From an archaeon (GTDB lineage Archaea > Thermoproteota > Nitrososphaeria > Nitrososphaerales > Gagatemarchaeaceae), in the NCBI GenBank assembly GCA_021786575.1, contig JAJYMY010000001.1, forward strand, positions 186,001 to 250,000: a stretch of 64,000 bases of DNA. Reading direction: 5' to 3'. Below the pieces are notes generated by a model, which was not told the DNA's origin, ran no database searches, and saw only the letters and a list, made by a program, of their open reading frames with translations. Every line of letters starts with the position of its first letter. Positions within the stretch are counted from its first letter, which is position 1. The position numbers and the translations under genes were made by a program. Positions 42,199-50,538 of this stretch are shown here, one piece after another.

Positions 42199-42945
42199 AT
42201 GAGGATTAGGGAGTTTCCAGAGATGGACGAGCCGGCAGAGAAGAAGGAAACCCCGCCGAATGATGGAGGGAAGGATTCGTTGACAGGGAGGCGCGACTTC
42301 CTTAGGGTGGTGGTGACGGTGGGAGCGGTCGGAACCATCGTCGGAGTGGCGGGGCTTTTCACGGAGTTCTTGACATACATCCCTGCTGCGAATGTGACAC
42401 TTGCATGGCCGAAGGCCTTGATAGCCAACATAAACGACCTTCAGGACCTAAAGCCAGTCAACTTCTTCTATCCACTGAGCAACGAGCCGAATGTCCTCGT
42501 GAAGCTCGGGGTCAAGGCAGAGAACGGAATCGGGCCTGGCGAGGACGTCGTCGCTTTCAGCCTCATCTGTCAGCACTTGGGGTGCATCTACGCCTTCGTC
42601 CCAGAAGGATCCTCTCCCGTATGCAATTCCTCATACAAGATGCCGGTCGACGGCGGGTATTGTTGCTGCCATGGGAGCCACTATGACTTCACCAAGGAGG
42701 GGGCGGTCATAGGAGGTCCCGCTCCGAGGCCGGTGCCCATGGTACAGTTGGAATTGGACCAATCCACGGGGGACATATATGCTACTTCGATGGGGCCCCC
42801 GAGCATCTTCGGCCACAATACGGGCGCGACGGCACCGGCCCAGGTACTCGCTGCAGACATGACAGGCGGCACCGTCATAACCAACACGGTCGCAGTTACA
42901 TCCACCCAGGCCGCGAGCAGCACCAGCACGAGCTCTGGGGCATAG
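42199..42945 (+). CDS. Rieske iron-sulfur protein
   Basis: 248 residues, start ATG 42199 or 42223. A twin-arginine-like RRDFLRVVVTVGAVGTIVGV anchors it (about 31-50). The [2Fe-2S] ligands are CQHLGC and CCCHGSHYD (about 124 and 156), the classic C-x-H-x-G-C / C-x-x-H pair with extra cysteines. The C-terminal tail is Thr/Ala/Ser-rich. It carries electrons out of the cytochrome b complex that follows 3 bp downstream. A T7 run and A/T-rich box lie just upstream. Confidence 0.93.
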   Translation: MRIREFPEMDEPAEKKETPPNDGGKDSLTGRRDFLRVVVTVGAVGTIVGVAGLFTEFLTYIPAANVTLAWPKALIANINDLQDLKPVNFFYPLSNEPNVLVKLGVKAENGIGPGEDVVAFSLICQHLGCIYAFVPEGSSPVCNSSYKMPVDGGYCCCHGSHYDFTKEGAVIGGPAPRPVPMVQLELDQSTGDIYATSMGPPSIFGHNTGATAPAQVLAADMTGGTVITNTVAVTSTQAASSTSTSSGA

Positions 42946-42948
42946 GGT

Positions 42949-44451
42949 ATGGCACCAAGCATACGCAAACTCGTAGGGAAGGCCATCGAGAAGGCCAAAA
43001 AGACGAGAGAGACCCTTACCCCCGACAACCTGACGAAGTTTGTGGACAGCAGGTTCGGGTTCACCAACACAATGCTGAAACCGGCTCCGTCGTACAGCCT
43101 GAATCCATTCTACTGGCTCGGAGCGCTGGCCATAATGGCGTTCGGCATCCAAGTTCTGACCGGATTCCTCATGCTCCTCTACTACATACCCACCCCTGAG
43201 CAAGCGTACGCCACCACCATAATGATCATGCAGACGGTCCCATTCGGGGAGCTCATCGAGACCGTACATCTGTACGGCGCGTACGCAATGATACTGCTGA
43301 CCTTCCTCCATCTCATGCGCGGCTATTTCGCAAGCGCGCAGAAGAAGCCCAGAGAGCTCATGTGGGTGACAGGCATGGTGATGGGGATTGTCACGTTGAT
43401 GATGGGGCTCACCGGCTACCTTCTCCCGTGGACCGTGGTATCGAAGTCGGCTACTGATGTCTCGATAAGTATGATCGGGCTACTCCCTCCGCAGCTTGCG
43501 GGGATTGTGACCTATCTGGCGGCGGGGAACACGGGGAATTCCGCGGAGCTGACCCGGTTCTTCGACCTGCACGTCCTCATACTCCCTGCCGTGCTGCTGT
43601 TGCTCTTCGCGGGCAAGATGTATATGTTCGAGACGCATGGCGCTTCGGAGCCACCCACCGGACTGAAGGGAGAGGTCACGTACCACAAGTGGTTCCCTGG
43701 CGTGCTCTCTTACCTCATGATGATAGGAGCGGTCTTCCTCGGCCTCCTCCTCGCGGCGGCGGTGTTATTCCCGCTTTCGCTTCCGCCTGAATATTCGATT
43801 CAAGCGGCAGCCAGCTATACCGCCAGGCCGGACTGGTACTTCATCGCACTGTACCAGCTGCTGAAGCTTGGCATGTTCGCTGGAGTCCATGAGCCAGACG
43901 CCATGGCCTTCGTCACCGTCGGGCTCGTCCTCGCCGTCATACTCCCGTTCGTCGACAGGAACCACAGGAGGAACCCGATGCAGAGGCCTGTCTACTCCAC
44001 GCTCGGGCTGGTGTTCATAGTGGAGCTCATCTGGCTGACTATCTGGGGGTATCTCACCCCAGGTCAGGACATTCCCATCCCTCAGTCAATTGCCGGCCTC
44101 GCCATCCCCGCCCTAATCACCATAGGTGCGGTCTGGCTCGTCTGGCGCAGGAGGGCCTCGGCGAGAAAGACTCCCTCAGTCCCCATATCTTCCTCAGTCC
44201 AAGGCTCTAGCGGCTCCCTCACTAGGGTGATGAAGACGCCCTTCAAGGTTCCAGCCTTGACAGGGAGTTTTGTGGTCCTGTTACTTGTTGGCAGCATCGC
44301 GTTTGCTTCGTTCGTCAACACGTTCGACGCGCTGCAGAGCCAAGCTGGGATGTTCTTCGTAAGCCTGGGGGTTCTGGTTGGCAGCTTCGCTTTCATGTCC
44401 CTCATTGTGAAGAGGCTGGTAAGTATCAACGAGCGAGCCAAGCAAGTATGA
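42949..44451 (+). CDS. Cytochrome b (b6 and subunit IV fused)
   Basis: 500 residues with about ten membrane helices plus a soluble linker (about 400-430). The first haem pair is in ETVHLYGAYAMILLTFLHLM (His spacing 14). In helix D the first ligand is in FFDLHVLILP, but the position 15 residues on, His in b6-type proteins, is Lys in LFAGKMYMF. The Qo-site motif is PDWY (ARPDWYFIALYQ) in place of PEWY. It should oxidise quinol with the Rieske protein. The gene overlaps the next by 4 bp (ATGA). Confidence 0.92.
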   Translation: MAPSIRKLVGKAIEKAKKTRETLTPDNLTKFVDSRFGFTNTMLKPAPSYSLNPFYWLGALAIMAFGIQVLTGFLMLLYYIPTPEQAYATTIMIMQTVPFGELIETVHLYGAYAMILLTFLHLMRGYFASAQKKPRELMWVTGMVMGIVTLMMGLTGYLLPWTVVSKSATDVSISMIGLLPPQLAGIVTYLAAGNTGNSAELTRFFDLHVLILPAVLLLLFAGKMYMFETHGASEPPTGLKGEVTYHKWFPGVLSYLMMIGAVFLGLLLAAAVLFPLSLPPEYSIQAAASYTARPDWYFIALYQLLKLGMFAGVHEPDAMAFVTVGLVLAVILPFVDRNHRRNPMQRPVYSTLGLVFIVELIWLTIWGYLTPGQDIPIPQSIAGLAIPALITIGAVWLVWRRRASARKTPSVPISSSVQGSSGSLTRVMKTPFKVPALTGSFVVLLLVGSIAFASFVNTFDALQSQAGMFFVSLGVLVGSFAFMSLIVKRLVSINERAKQV

Positions 44452-44708
44452 CCACAGTCCAGCGCGACATGCGCACCCTCGCTGCTATCCCGCTCGCAGT
44501 GTATCTGGTCGTGGTGGGGATTTCGTTATGGCTCTTCAACCCTGTGTCGCAGCAGAACCAGTTCGCCGCGCTCTTCGCTTCCGAGCTATTCACCATAGCT
44601 ATGTTGTTCTACGTGTACCTGCACCAAGACTTCGACCGCCTGGCCGCGCTCTGGTTCGGCGCGTGGTGGTTCGCAATCTGTGTCATGCTGAGCCTGGCGT
44701 TCCTGTAG
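44448..44708 (+). CDS. Small membrane protein of the Rieske–cytochrome b operon
   Basis: 86 residues with three hydrophobic helices: LAAIPLAVYLVVVGISLWLF, FAALFASELFTIAMLFYVYL, and LAALWFGAWWFAICVMLSLA. The ATG overlaps the cytochrome b stop (ATGA), so it is translationally coupled and is probably a small subunit or assembly factor of that complex. No family recognised. Confidence 0.75.
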   Translation: MTTVQRDMRTLAAIPLAVYLVVVGISLWLFNPVSQQNQFAALFASELFTIAMLFYVYLHQDFDRLAALWFGAWWFAICVMLSLAFL

Positions 44709-45042
44709 TTACGCCAATTGGCCCAGGGCAGCATCGCTCTATCGATGGTTTGGCTCTTCATCGAATGTCTCAGACGGCTCTTCCCGTAAACCCTTCATCT
44801 AGAGCAGTCTGAATGACGCTCCTTCAGGATATAGGCTTTTGTCCCTTCAAGGGGCTTTGACCTCTGGTTTCTGCGCGGTCAACCAGGTTCCGTCGCTTCG
44901 ATTAGTTGACGTGGAGGCGGTCAAGTCGCGCTCTTGTGTGTCTTGCCGAACCCATGTTCGTTGGCCAAAGTCGAATGGTCGGAAGCGGTCAGATGATGAC
45001 AACTAACCTCACACTCAGAATGGAGCCGATGGAGCCTTTCAC
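44709..45042. other. 334-bp intergenic region
   Basis: No gene or RNA recognised. It contains a weak CCCTT-CA-AGGGG hairpin near 44846-44857, which may end transcription of the cytochrome b operon, and an isolated ATGATGA without matching D boxes. Confidence 0.35.
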
Positions 45043-45726
45043 CTAGGCCTTCACTACGAGGGCCGCATCTGAAATCTCGAGATATCCCGAGTCGCCTCTC
45101 CAGTGCTTCGTCGCCGAGCGGACTTCAATTCGTTTAGAAAACGAAGGAGCATCCAACACGAACGTCTCCCCCTCGCCTCCTTCAAGGCCGATGTGGAACC
45201 TGTGTTTCTTTCCCAGCGCCGCAAGCTCATCTATGCTACGTTCGTCCAATGTTCTTCCCAGCCAGCTCTGGTCCAGCCCAAGGGCAGACACGCTAACCAC
45301 CATGACGGAGAATCCGTCGGCCACAAGCCTGCGCAGGTGAGCCTCCGGGTCAATCCCCCACAGAGGAGAGATGCACCGGAGATCGAGGTCATGACAGATC
45401 ATCTCCACCCTCGACTTCTGGTAGACGCTTGCCAGGGCCCCGGTATAGACTCCCTCCAGACCATACCTCGACTTCGCGTCTTGAATCGCGCGTCGGAGGT
45501 CGTCTAGCTCCACTTCCTTGACCCCTTCTGTTGCGGCCGTGAGTTGTGGAACGCCGATTGCTTGGGCCTGGAGTCGGGTCCACCCCACGTTTGGGAAGTG
45601 GAACATGAAGGACATCTCGGATTTCGGGAAGAGTGTGATTAAGCAAACCAGTTCGTCCTTCTTTGATGCCACCCAGGCAGCGAAGGTAGAGTCCTTGCCT
45701 CCGGAGAAGAGCGCCGCTACCCTCAT
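45043..45726 (-). CDS. dph6: Diphthine–ammonia ligase (Dph6-type PP-loop ATPase)
   Basis: 227 residues from ATG 45726. The N-terminal PP-loop is ALFSGGKDSTFAAW (about 5-18), then MFHFPNVGWTRLQAQAIGVP, GVYTGALASVYQKSRVE and the signature GLEGGEGETFVLDAPSF (about 180-196). It adenylates diphthine on elongation factor 2 and adds ammonia, the last step of diphthamide formation. The frame is open further upstream but the family begins at MRVAALFSGG. Confidence 0.9.
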   Translation of the reverse strand: MRVAALFSGGKDSTFAAWVASKKDELVCLITLFPKSEMSFMFHFPNVGWTRLQAQAIGVPQLTAATEGVKEVELDDLRRAIQDAKSRYGLEGVYTGALASVYQKSRVEMICHDLDLRCISPLWGIDPEAHLRRLVADGFSVMVVSVSALGLDQSWLGRTLDERSIDELAALGKKHRFHIGLEGGEGETFVLDAPSFSKRIEVRSATKHWRGDSGYLEISDAALVVKA

Positions 45727-45736
45727 GTTTCCCCCC

Positions 45737-45994
45737 TCACAGCCTGACAGCTTCGATGACGAGATGAAGCGGGGCCTCCTGGAAGCCAACGCCATCCAAG
45801 TCTCCCAGCTTTTCCTGTACCTTCTTGATGAATTGGGGAGTTGGCTCCGGCTCTTCAAGCGCCGTTATGGCCAGGTGGTTTGAGCTGAGCACCCCAGGGT
45901 CTATCAACGCCCTGTGCCACAAGTCTCCCGCCTCTCTCTGCTTCCGATCATACCAGTCGCAGAGCTCCTCCCATCCGTCCTTGCTTGGACTCAA
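45737..45994 (-). CDS. Small hypothetical protein
   Basis: 85 residues from TTG 45994 (an ATG at 46030 would add 12 residues of low-complexity sequence). Not recognised. Mainly helical, Trp-rich near the start (DGWEELCDWYDRKQREAGDL), followed by LWHRALIDPGVLS and PTPQFIKKVQEKLGDLDGVG. It stands 10 bp upstream of dph6 on the same strand, so they are probably co-transcribed, and is divergent from srp54. Confidence 0.6.
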   Translation of the reverse strand: MSPSKDGWEELCDWYDRKQREAGDLWHRALIDPGVLSSNHLAITALEEPEPTPQFIKKVQEKLGDLDGVGFQEAPLHLVIEAVRL

Positions 45995-46079
45995 ACTCCG
46001 ACCGCCTGAAGCGAATCCGCCTAAAAACAATCCGAACGCTATTAAAGAAGCGCAAACCCCGTTGCTTGAGACTCACAGC

Positions 46080-47402
46080 ATGCTAGATTCACTCCGCGAG
46101 GGCCTCCAATCGGCGGTCAAACGCCTGGTGGGGTCGAACGTGGTAGACGAGAAGAACATCAAGGACTTCGTGAGGGATTTGCAGCGCGCGCTCATCCAAT
46201 CCGACGTCAACGTCAGGATTGCCCTGGATGTCACAGACAGGGTGCAGAAGCGGGCCCTAGAAGAGAAGCCCCCGCCTGGGGTGACCAAGAAGGACCAGAT
46301 TGTCTCGATACTATACGAGGAGCTCGCCAGGCTCCTTGGAGGAGAGGGAGGCTTGCAACTCAGTAAGGAAAAGGCCAACGTCGTAGTCATGCTTGGAGTC
46401 CAGGGGTCGGGGAAGACGACCACCACAGGGAAGCTCGCCAGGCTCTATTCGAAGCGCGGGTTCAAGGTAGGGGTGGTGGCGGCAGACACGTTCAGGCCCG
46501 GAGCTGTGGCCCAACTGAAGACCCTCGCTGCAGCTTCTGGAGTCGAAATCTACAGCGATGAAAAGGAGAAGGATTCTGTGAAGATAGCCAAAGAGGGAAG
46601 AAAGAAACTCGAGAGCTCTAAGAATTTGATAATCATCGACACCGCCGGTAGGCACAAGGAGGAGGAGGGGCTCCTCCAAGAGATGAGAGACTTGGTGGAA
46701 GGCGTCAAGCCAGACGCCACCATCCTGGTGATTGATGGGACCATAGGCCAGCAGTGCTACAGCCAGGCCCTGGCGTTCCATCAGGCTGCGCCGGTGGGCG
46801 GGATAATTGTCACAAAGCTGGATGGGGCGGCGAAGGGGGGCGGCGCGCTGGCAGCCTCTGCAGCCACCGGGGCGAAGGTCTTCTTCATCGGAACCGGAGA
46901 GAGGATAGACGACTTAGAGGAGTTCGTCCCGACCAGGTTCGTCGGCAGGCTCCTCGGGATGGGTGACCTGAAGTCGCTCATGGATATGGTGAGGGAGTCA
47001 GAGGTGGTGGTGGACGAGAAGATGACCCAGAGGGTGATGTCAGGAAAGATGACGATGAACGATCTGCTTCTCCAGTTCGAACAGATGAAGAAATTCGGTT
47101 CACTCAAGAAGATCCTGGAGCACGTCCCTGGGTTCTCCGGACAGTTGGACGTCAAGGAGCTCGACAAGGCAGAAGACAGGGTGAAGGTCTATAGGTCGAT
47201 CATCCAGTCTATGACTGGAGACGAGAAAAACAACCCCGAGGCCATCAATGCGTCCAGGCTCAAGCGCATCGCGAGGGGGTCAGGGCGGAGCGAGAAGGAT
47301 GTGAGGGAGCTTCTAAGCAGGTACAAGCAGATGAAGGTCCTCGTGAAGACGAGCAAGGGCCGCGAGATGCGCCAGATGATGCGACGCATGGGTGAAGGAT
47401 AG
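46080..47402 (+). CDS. srp54: Signal recognition particle 54 kDa protein
   Basis: 440 residues from ATG 46080, behind a TATA-like CTATTAAAG about 40 bases upstream. The N domain is about 1-85. The GTPase domain has GVQGSGKTTTTGKLA (G1), DTFRPGAVAQL (G2), IIDTAGRH (G3) and TKLDGAAKGGGAL (G4). The methionine-rich M domain (about 315-440) ends RGREMRQMMRRMGEG-like. It binds 7S RNA and signal peptides for co-translational targeting. The SRP RNA gene was not found here. Confidence 0.96.
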   Translation: MLDSLREGLQSAVKRLVGSNVVDEKNIKDFVRDLQRALIQSDVNVRIALDVTDRVQKRALEEKPPPGVTKKDQIVSILYEELARLLGGEGGLQLSKEKANVVVMLGVQGSGKTTTTGKLARLYSKRGFKVGVVAADTFRPGAVAQLKTLAAASGVEIYSDEKEKDSVKIAKEGRKKLESSKNLIIIDTAGRHKEEEGLLQEMRDLVEGVKPDATILVIDGTIGQQCYSQALAFHQAAPVGGIIVTKLDGAAKGGGALAASAATGAKVFFIGTGERIDDLEEFVPTRFVGRLLGMGDLKSLMDMVRESEVVVDEKMTQRVMSGKMTMNDLLLQFEQMKKFGSLKKILEHVPGFSGQLDVKELDKAEDRVKVYRSIIQSMTGDEKNNPEAINASRLKRIARGSGRSEKDVRELLSRYKQMKVLVKTSKGREMRQMMRRMGEG

Positions 47403-47403
47403 G

Positions 47404-48534
47404 ATGCCAGGAGTTGTATTGGCATACGAACTATGCCAGCGGTGCTTGGAGAGGCAGGGGGCGGAGGCTCCGCCGTTCGACGTGGTGTCAGGCAAGCAGT
47501 GCTTCGTCTGCAGCGGGATGCTGGATAGCGTCCCGACGATGGTCATGATTGCGGAGCGGAGGCTCCGCCCATACGAATACGAGACGTTCTCAGTGGGCGT
47601 GACGCTCCCCATGGGGACGCAGGAGAGAGAGGACGAGCTGAGGTCGGCGCTCAGGCTTAAGGGAGGGGAGACAATCAAAGTCCAGACGGCGAAGCTGGTC
47701 GCAGCTGGGATTTCTGTGGCCGTCGGGAAGAAAGTGGATAAAGCCCGGCCAGATGTCACCGTCTTGACCGACTTCGAGAAGGGAGACGCCCTGGTCTCGT
47801 CGAAGCCTTTGTTCTATTATGCGAAATACACGAAGCCAACTGGGGTGGCCCAGAGGAGGGCTCTCTGCGGCGAATGCCGGGGGAGAGGGTGCTCGGAGTG
47901 TGGGGGGACGGGATTCAATGGCACCCTCAGTGTGGAAGAAACGCTGAGGACGAAACTTCGGAGGTTCGCCGGGAGCGATAAGATGGTCTTCACGTGGCTC
48001 GGGAGCGAGGACGAGGACAGCAAAGTCTTCTACCCTGGAAGGCCCTTCGTGGTCGAAATCAAAGGTCCGAAGAAGAGGAGGCTCCCCAAGAGGTTCGGTG
48101 CCCGCGTGGGGGGCGGCTTGGTAGCCGTGTCATCGGGAAGGGTGCTCCGGTCGAAGCCAGTGAGGATACCCTCTTTCAGGTTCAAGACCACCATCAGAGC
48201 AACAGCTGCATCCAAAGTCCGGTCGGAAGGAGTTTCAGAGCTGCAGGCAAGGTTCCACAAGGCGACAGTCACCTTCGAGAGGCCCAACAACAGACCCGCG
48301 GTCAAAATGGTATATGGCGTCAGAGCGAAGGCTCGGGGCAAAGCTCTCTTGATAGACGCCGAACTGGACGGGGGCCTGCCGGTGAAACGGTTCGTGAGCG
48401 GAGAACTCGTCTCACCCTCGGTGTCGGAAGTCTTAAAAACTGAAGTCAGTTGCCACAGCTTCGACATCCGTAGAGTCAGAGAGACAGGAGCATTCGAGTT
48501 TGCCGAAATCACACGGGGCGAGGAGAAGAACTAG
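47404..48534 (+). CDS. pus10: tRNA pseudouridine synthase Pus10
   Basis: 376 residues, ATG one base behind the srp54 stop. The N-terminal zinc/THUMP region has LCQRCLE and CFVCSG (about 14-44). The centre has a second Cys-rich insert, CGECRGRGCSECGGTG. The catalytic region WLGSEDEDSKVFYPGRPFVV carries the Asp, where other Pus10 proteins read GREDxDxRxLGxGRPF. The terminus has CHSFDIRRVRETGAFEF. It makes pseudouridine 54/55 in archaeal tRNA. Confidence 0.9.
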   Translation: MPGVVLAYELCQRCLERQGAEAPPFDVVSGKQCFVCSGMLDSVPTMVMIAERRLRPYEYETFSVGVTLPMGTQEREDELRSALRLKGGETIKVQTAKLVAAGISVAVGKKVDKARPDVTVLTDFEKGDALVSSKPLFYYAKYTKPTGVAQRRALCGECRGRGCSECGGTGFNGTLSVEETLRTKLRRFAGSDKMVFTWLGSEDEDSKVFYPGRPFVVEIKGPKKRRLPKRFGARVGGGLVAVSSGRVLRSKPVRIPSFRFKTTIRATAASKVRSEGVSELQARFHKATVTFERPNNRPAVKMVYGVRAKARGKALLIDAELDGGLPVKRFVSGELVSPSVSEVLKTEVSCHSFDIRRVRETGAFEFAEITRGEEKN

Positions 48535-48784
48535 GTCGCTTCTGAGGTCTTCGACCAAGAAGGGCTTGAGCAGCCTACTCGTCGAGTACGCCCCCAACGA
48601 CAAGGTGGTCGTCAAGATAGACCCCACCCAGGTGAAGGGGATGCCCCACAGGAGGTTCAATGGCCTGGTGGGGACGGTGACCGAGGTGGGCAGGAGGGCG
48701 GTAACAGTAGACGTAAAGGTGGGGGACAAGGTAAAGAAGCTCATCGCGAGGAAGGAGCACGTCGTGAAGATGGGGGAGAGCTGA
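48500..48784 (+). CDS. rpl21e: 50S ribosomal protein L21e
   Basis: 94 residues, TTG start, overlapping the pus10 end by 35 bp. MPKSHGARRRTRSLLRSSTK is the typical basic L21e N-terminus, followed by the SH3-like barrel (VVVKIDPTQVKGMPHRRFNG, then VGTVTEVGRRAVTVDVKVGD). Structural protein of the large subunit. It overlaps the rpoF start (TGATG), so it is translationally coupled. Confidence 0.95.
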   Translation: MPKSHGARRRTRSLLRSSTKKGLSSLLVEYAPNDKVVVKIDPTQVKGMPHRRFNGLVGTVTEVGRRAVTVDVKVGDKVKKLIARKEHVVKMGES

Positions 48785-49110
48785 TGTCAGAGAAACCAGG
48801 GAAGAGGTTGCTTTCGATCTCCGAGGCCAACCAGATTCTCGCAAAGATAGACGTGGAGAAAGCGGACCAGATACAGAAGAGGACCCTGGATTACACCACG
48901 AAGTTCTCGAAGGCAGAGCCGGACGTCGCGAAGAAGCTCAGAAAGCAGTTGGAAGAGGAGGCGGGCCTAAGCGAAGAGGAGGCGGTGGAGCTGGTGAACA
49001 TCTCACCGAAGTCTGTGGAAGAGCTGAGGACTTTCACGTCCGGTTGGCGGAAGCTGCTCTCCACGGAGACCCTCGAGAAGATTCTGAAGATCCTACACAC
49101 AAAGGCATAG
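48784..49110 (+). CDS. rpoF: RNA polymerase subunit Rpo4 (RpoF)
   Basis: 108 residues. The Rpb4-type helical protein has LLSISEANQILAKIDVEKAD, the helical ALDYTTKFSKAEP-like segment, and the HRDC-like C-terminal bundle AVELVNISPKSVEELRTFTS. With Rpo7 it forms the polymerase stalk. The L21e-rpoF order is conserved across archaea. It overlaps the previous gene by one base. Confidence 0.93.
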   Translation: MSEKPGKRLLSISEANQILAKIDVEKADQIQKRTLDYTTKFSKAEPDVAKKLRKQLEEEAGLSEEEAVELVNISPKSVEELRTFTSGWRKLLSTETLEKILKILHTKA

Positions 49111-49235
49111 GCGGGACAGCGTTAATTAACAAGGCGGCCGACTGACCCTACCGGGGGAGCGCTCAGTAATACCATGAAGTTCACTGTTCTCTGCTGCACC
49201 GCGGAGCCCCCCGTGAATTAGGGCGCGCAGAAGGG

Positions 49236-49808
49236 GTGTGGCGCCGGGAATTGATACCAGCGGACAAGAAGTACGAAGAGTTTGCCTATGTGTTGGATTT
49301 CATTCCAAGGGGAAAGTCGATGGTCATCAAGGGGAGGGAGGGCCCGATGGTGGACGCTCTCGGAGAGGACAGGCTGACCCTGCTGGAACTACTTGCTGTG
49401 GAGAACCAAGACTTCGAGGTGGGAGAGAAAGTGAAGATAGGGAAGGAGGGGAGGGAGAAGATAGTAAGCGTCCTCGGGAAGCTCACCTACGAAGAGCTCT
49501 CGTCCGAGGCCAAAGCCTCACTCCCGGCCGTGGTCGAAGGACTGGTGAAAGAAAACGAGAGCAAGTACGTCTCCTATTTCAACGACCTGCAACCGCTCAC
49601 GCCGAGGCTACATGGACTTGAGCTCATCCCAGGTATCGGTAAGACTTTCATGAAGCAGATTGTCGAGTTGAGAGACAAGCAGCCGTTCACCAGCTTCGAC
49701 GACGTCCAAACCAGGGTGGGGGTACGGGACCCAGCCAAGATGATCGCGAAGAGGATCGTCGAGGAACTCGCCGGCGACTCTAGGGTCAGCATCTTCGTAA
49801 GGAAGTAG
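49236..49808 (+). CDS. DUF655 nucleic-acid-binding protein
   Basis: 190 residues, start GTG (TTG 49254 also possible). An OB-fold-like N-terminal half (KKYEEFAYVLDFIPRGKSMV to NQDFEVGEKVKIG, about 11-75) is joined to a helix-hairpin-helix half, LELIPGIGKTFMKQIVELRD (about 130-149), with QTRVGVRDPAKMIAKRIVEE. DUF655 proteins always sit between rpoF and ksgA in archaea, as here, and probably bind rRNA or DNA. Abuts ksgA with no gap. Confidence 0.9.
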   Translation: MWRRELIPADKKYEEFAYVLDFIPRGKSMVIKGREGPMVDALGEDRLTLLELLAVENQDFEVGEKVKIGKEGREKIVSVLGKLTYEELSSEAKASLPAVVEGLVKENESKYVSYFNDLQPLTPRLHGLELIPGIGKTFMKQIVELRDKQPFTSFDDVQTRVGVRDPAKMIAKRIVEELAGDSRVSIFVRK

Positions 49809-50507
49809 TTGAAGCGGCAAAGGCTCGGCCAGCACTACATCGTCGAGGAGGAGCTGGCCATGAGGATGGTCGAAGCGGCCGGGATTAGCCGAGGCGAACG
49901 GGTGCTCGAAATCGGCACTGGAAAAGGGGCGATAACTCGGCTCCTGGCAGGGAAAGGAGCGTCACTGTTGGCTTTCGAGGTAGACAGGAAGAACTTCGAC
50001 GAAACGCTAAGGGCGCTAGACGGGACAGGAGCTGAGATCCGTCTGGGGGATGCGTTCGCTGAGAAGCCAGAGTTCGACGTGCTGGTCGCCAGCCTCCCAT
50101 ACTCCGAGTCGTCGACATTCGTCGGATGGCTGTGCACCTTGGAGTTCAAGAGGGCGGTTGTAATGCTGCAGGAGGACTTCGTCAGGAAGCTTACAGCCCC
50201 GCCAGGGGATCGAAACTATAGAGGGGTGTCGGCCCTGGCGCAGATCGCGTTCGACATCAGGGTGCTCGAGCGGGTAAGCAATAGCGCGTTCTCGCCGCGG
50301 CCGAAGGTGGGGTCCTCGGTCGTCTCCATCGTCCCGCGGCGTAGACTCTCTGAGACAGAAGTCTCTCGGATAGTCCGCCTCTTCACCATCAGGAGGAGGC
50401 AGGTGGACTCGGCCCTATCAATGCTCGGGATGAAAGGCGGCAGCCACGGTCGTAGGAGGGTAAATTCGCTCGCCCCGGAAGAGGTATTCGAGATCTGCAG
50501 GGGGTGA
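49809..50507 (+). CDS. ksgA: rRNA adenine dimethyltransferase KsgA/Dim1
   Basis: 232 residues, TTG directly after the previous stop. It shows LGQHYIVEEELAMRMVEAAG, motif I LEIGTGKGAITRLLA (about 33-47) and EVDRK (about 57). The catalytic motif IV reads ASLPYSES, with Ser where the family has Asn (NLPY). It ends with the C-terminal helical domain. It dimethylates the two adenosines near the 16S rRNA 3' end. Shorter than bacterial KsgA, as usual for this clade. Confidence 0.93.
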   Translation: MKRQRLGQHYIVEEELAMRMVEAAGISRGERVLEIGTGKGAITRLLAGKGASLLAFEVDRKNFDETLRALDGTGAEIRLGDAFAEKPEFDVLVASLPYSESSTFVGWLCTLEFKRAVVMLQEDFVRKLTAPPGDRNYRGVSALAQIAFDIRVLERVSNSAFSPRPKVGSSVVSIVPRRRLSETEVSRIVRLFTIRRRQVDSALSMLGMKGGSHGRRRVNSLAPEEVFEICRG

Positions 50508-50538
50508 GGGCTTTATCCCCCGTTGAGGGGGTGGCCGC

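Noticed and set aside
44992-44998. Isolated ATGATGA resembling a C box
   Set aside because: No matching D (CTGA) or second box at guide-RNA spacing was seen on either strand.
49174-49221. Tiny frame MKFTVLCCTAEPPVN before the DUF655 gene
   Set aside because: Only 15 codons; no evidence of regulation by attenuation and no conservation data.
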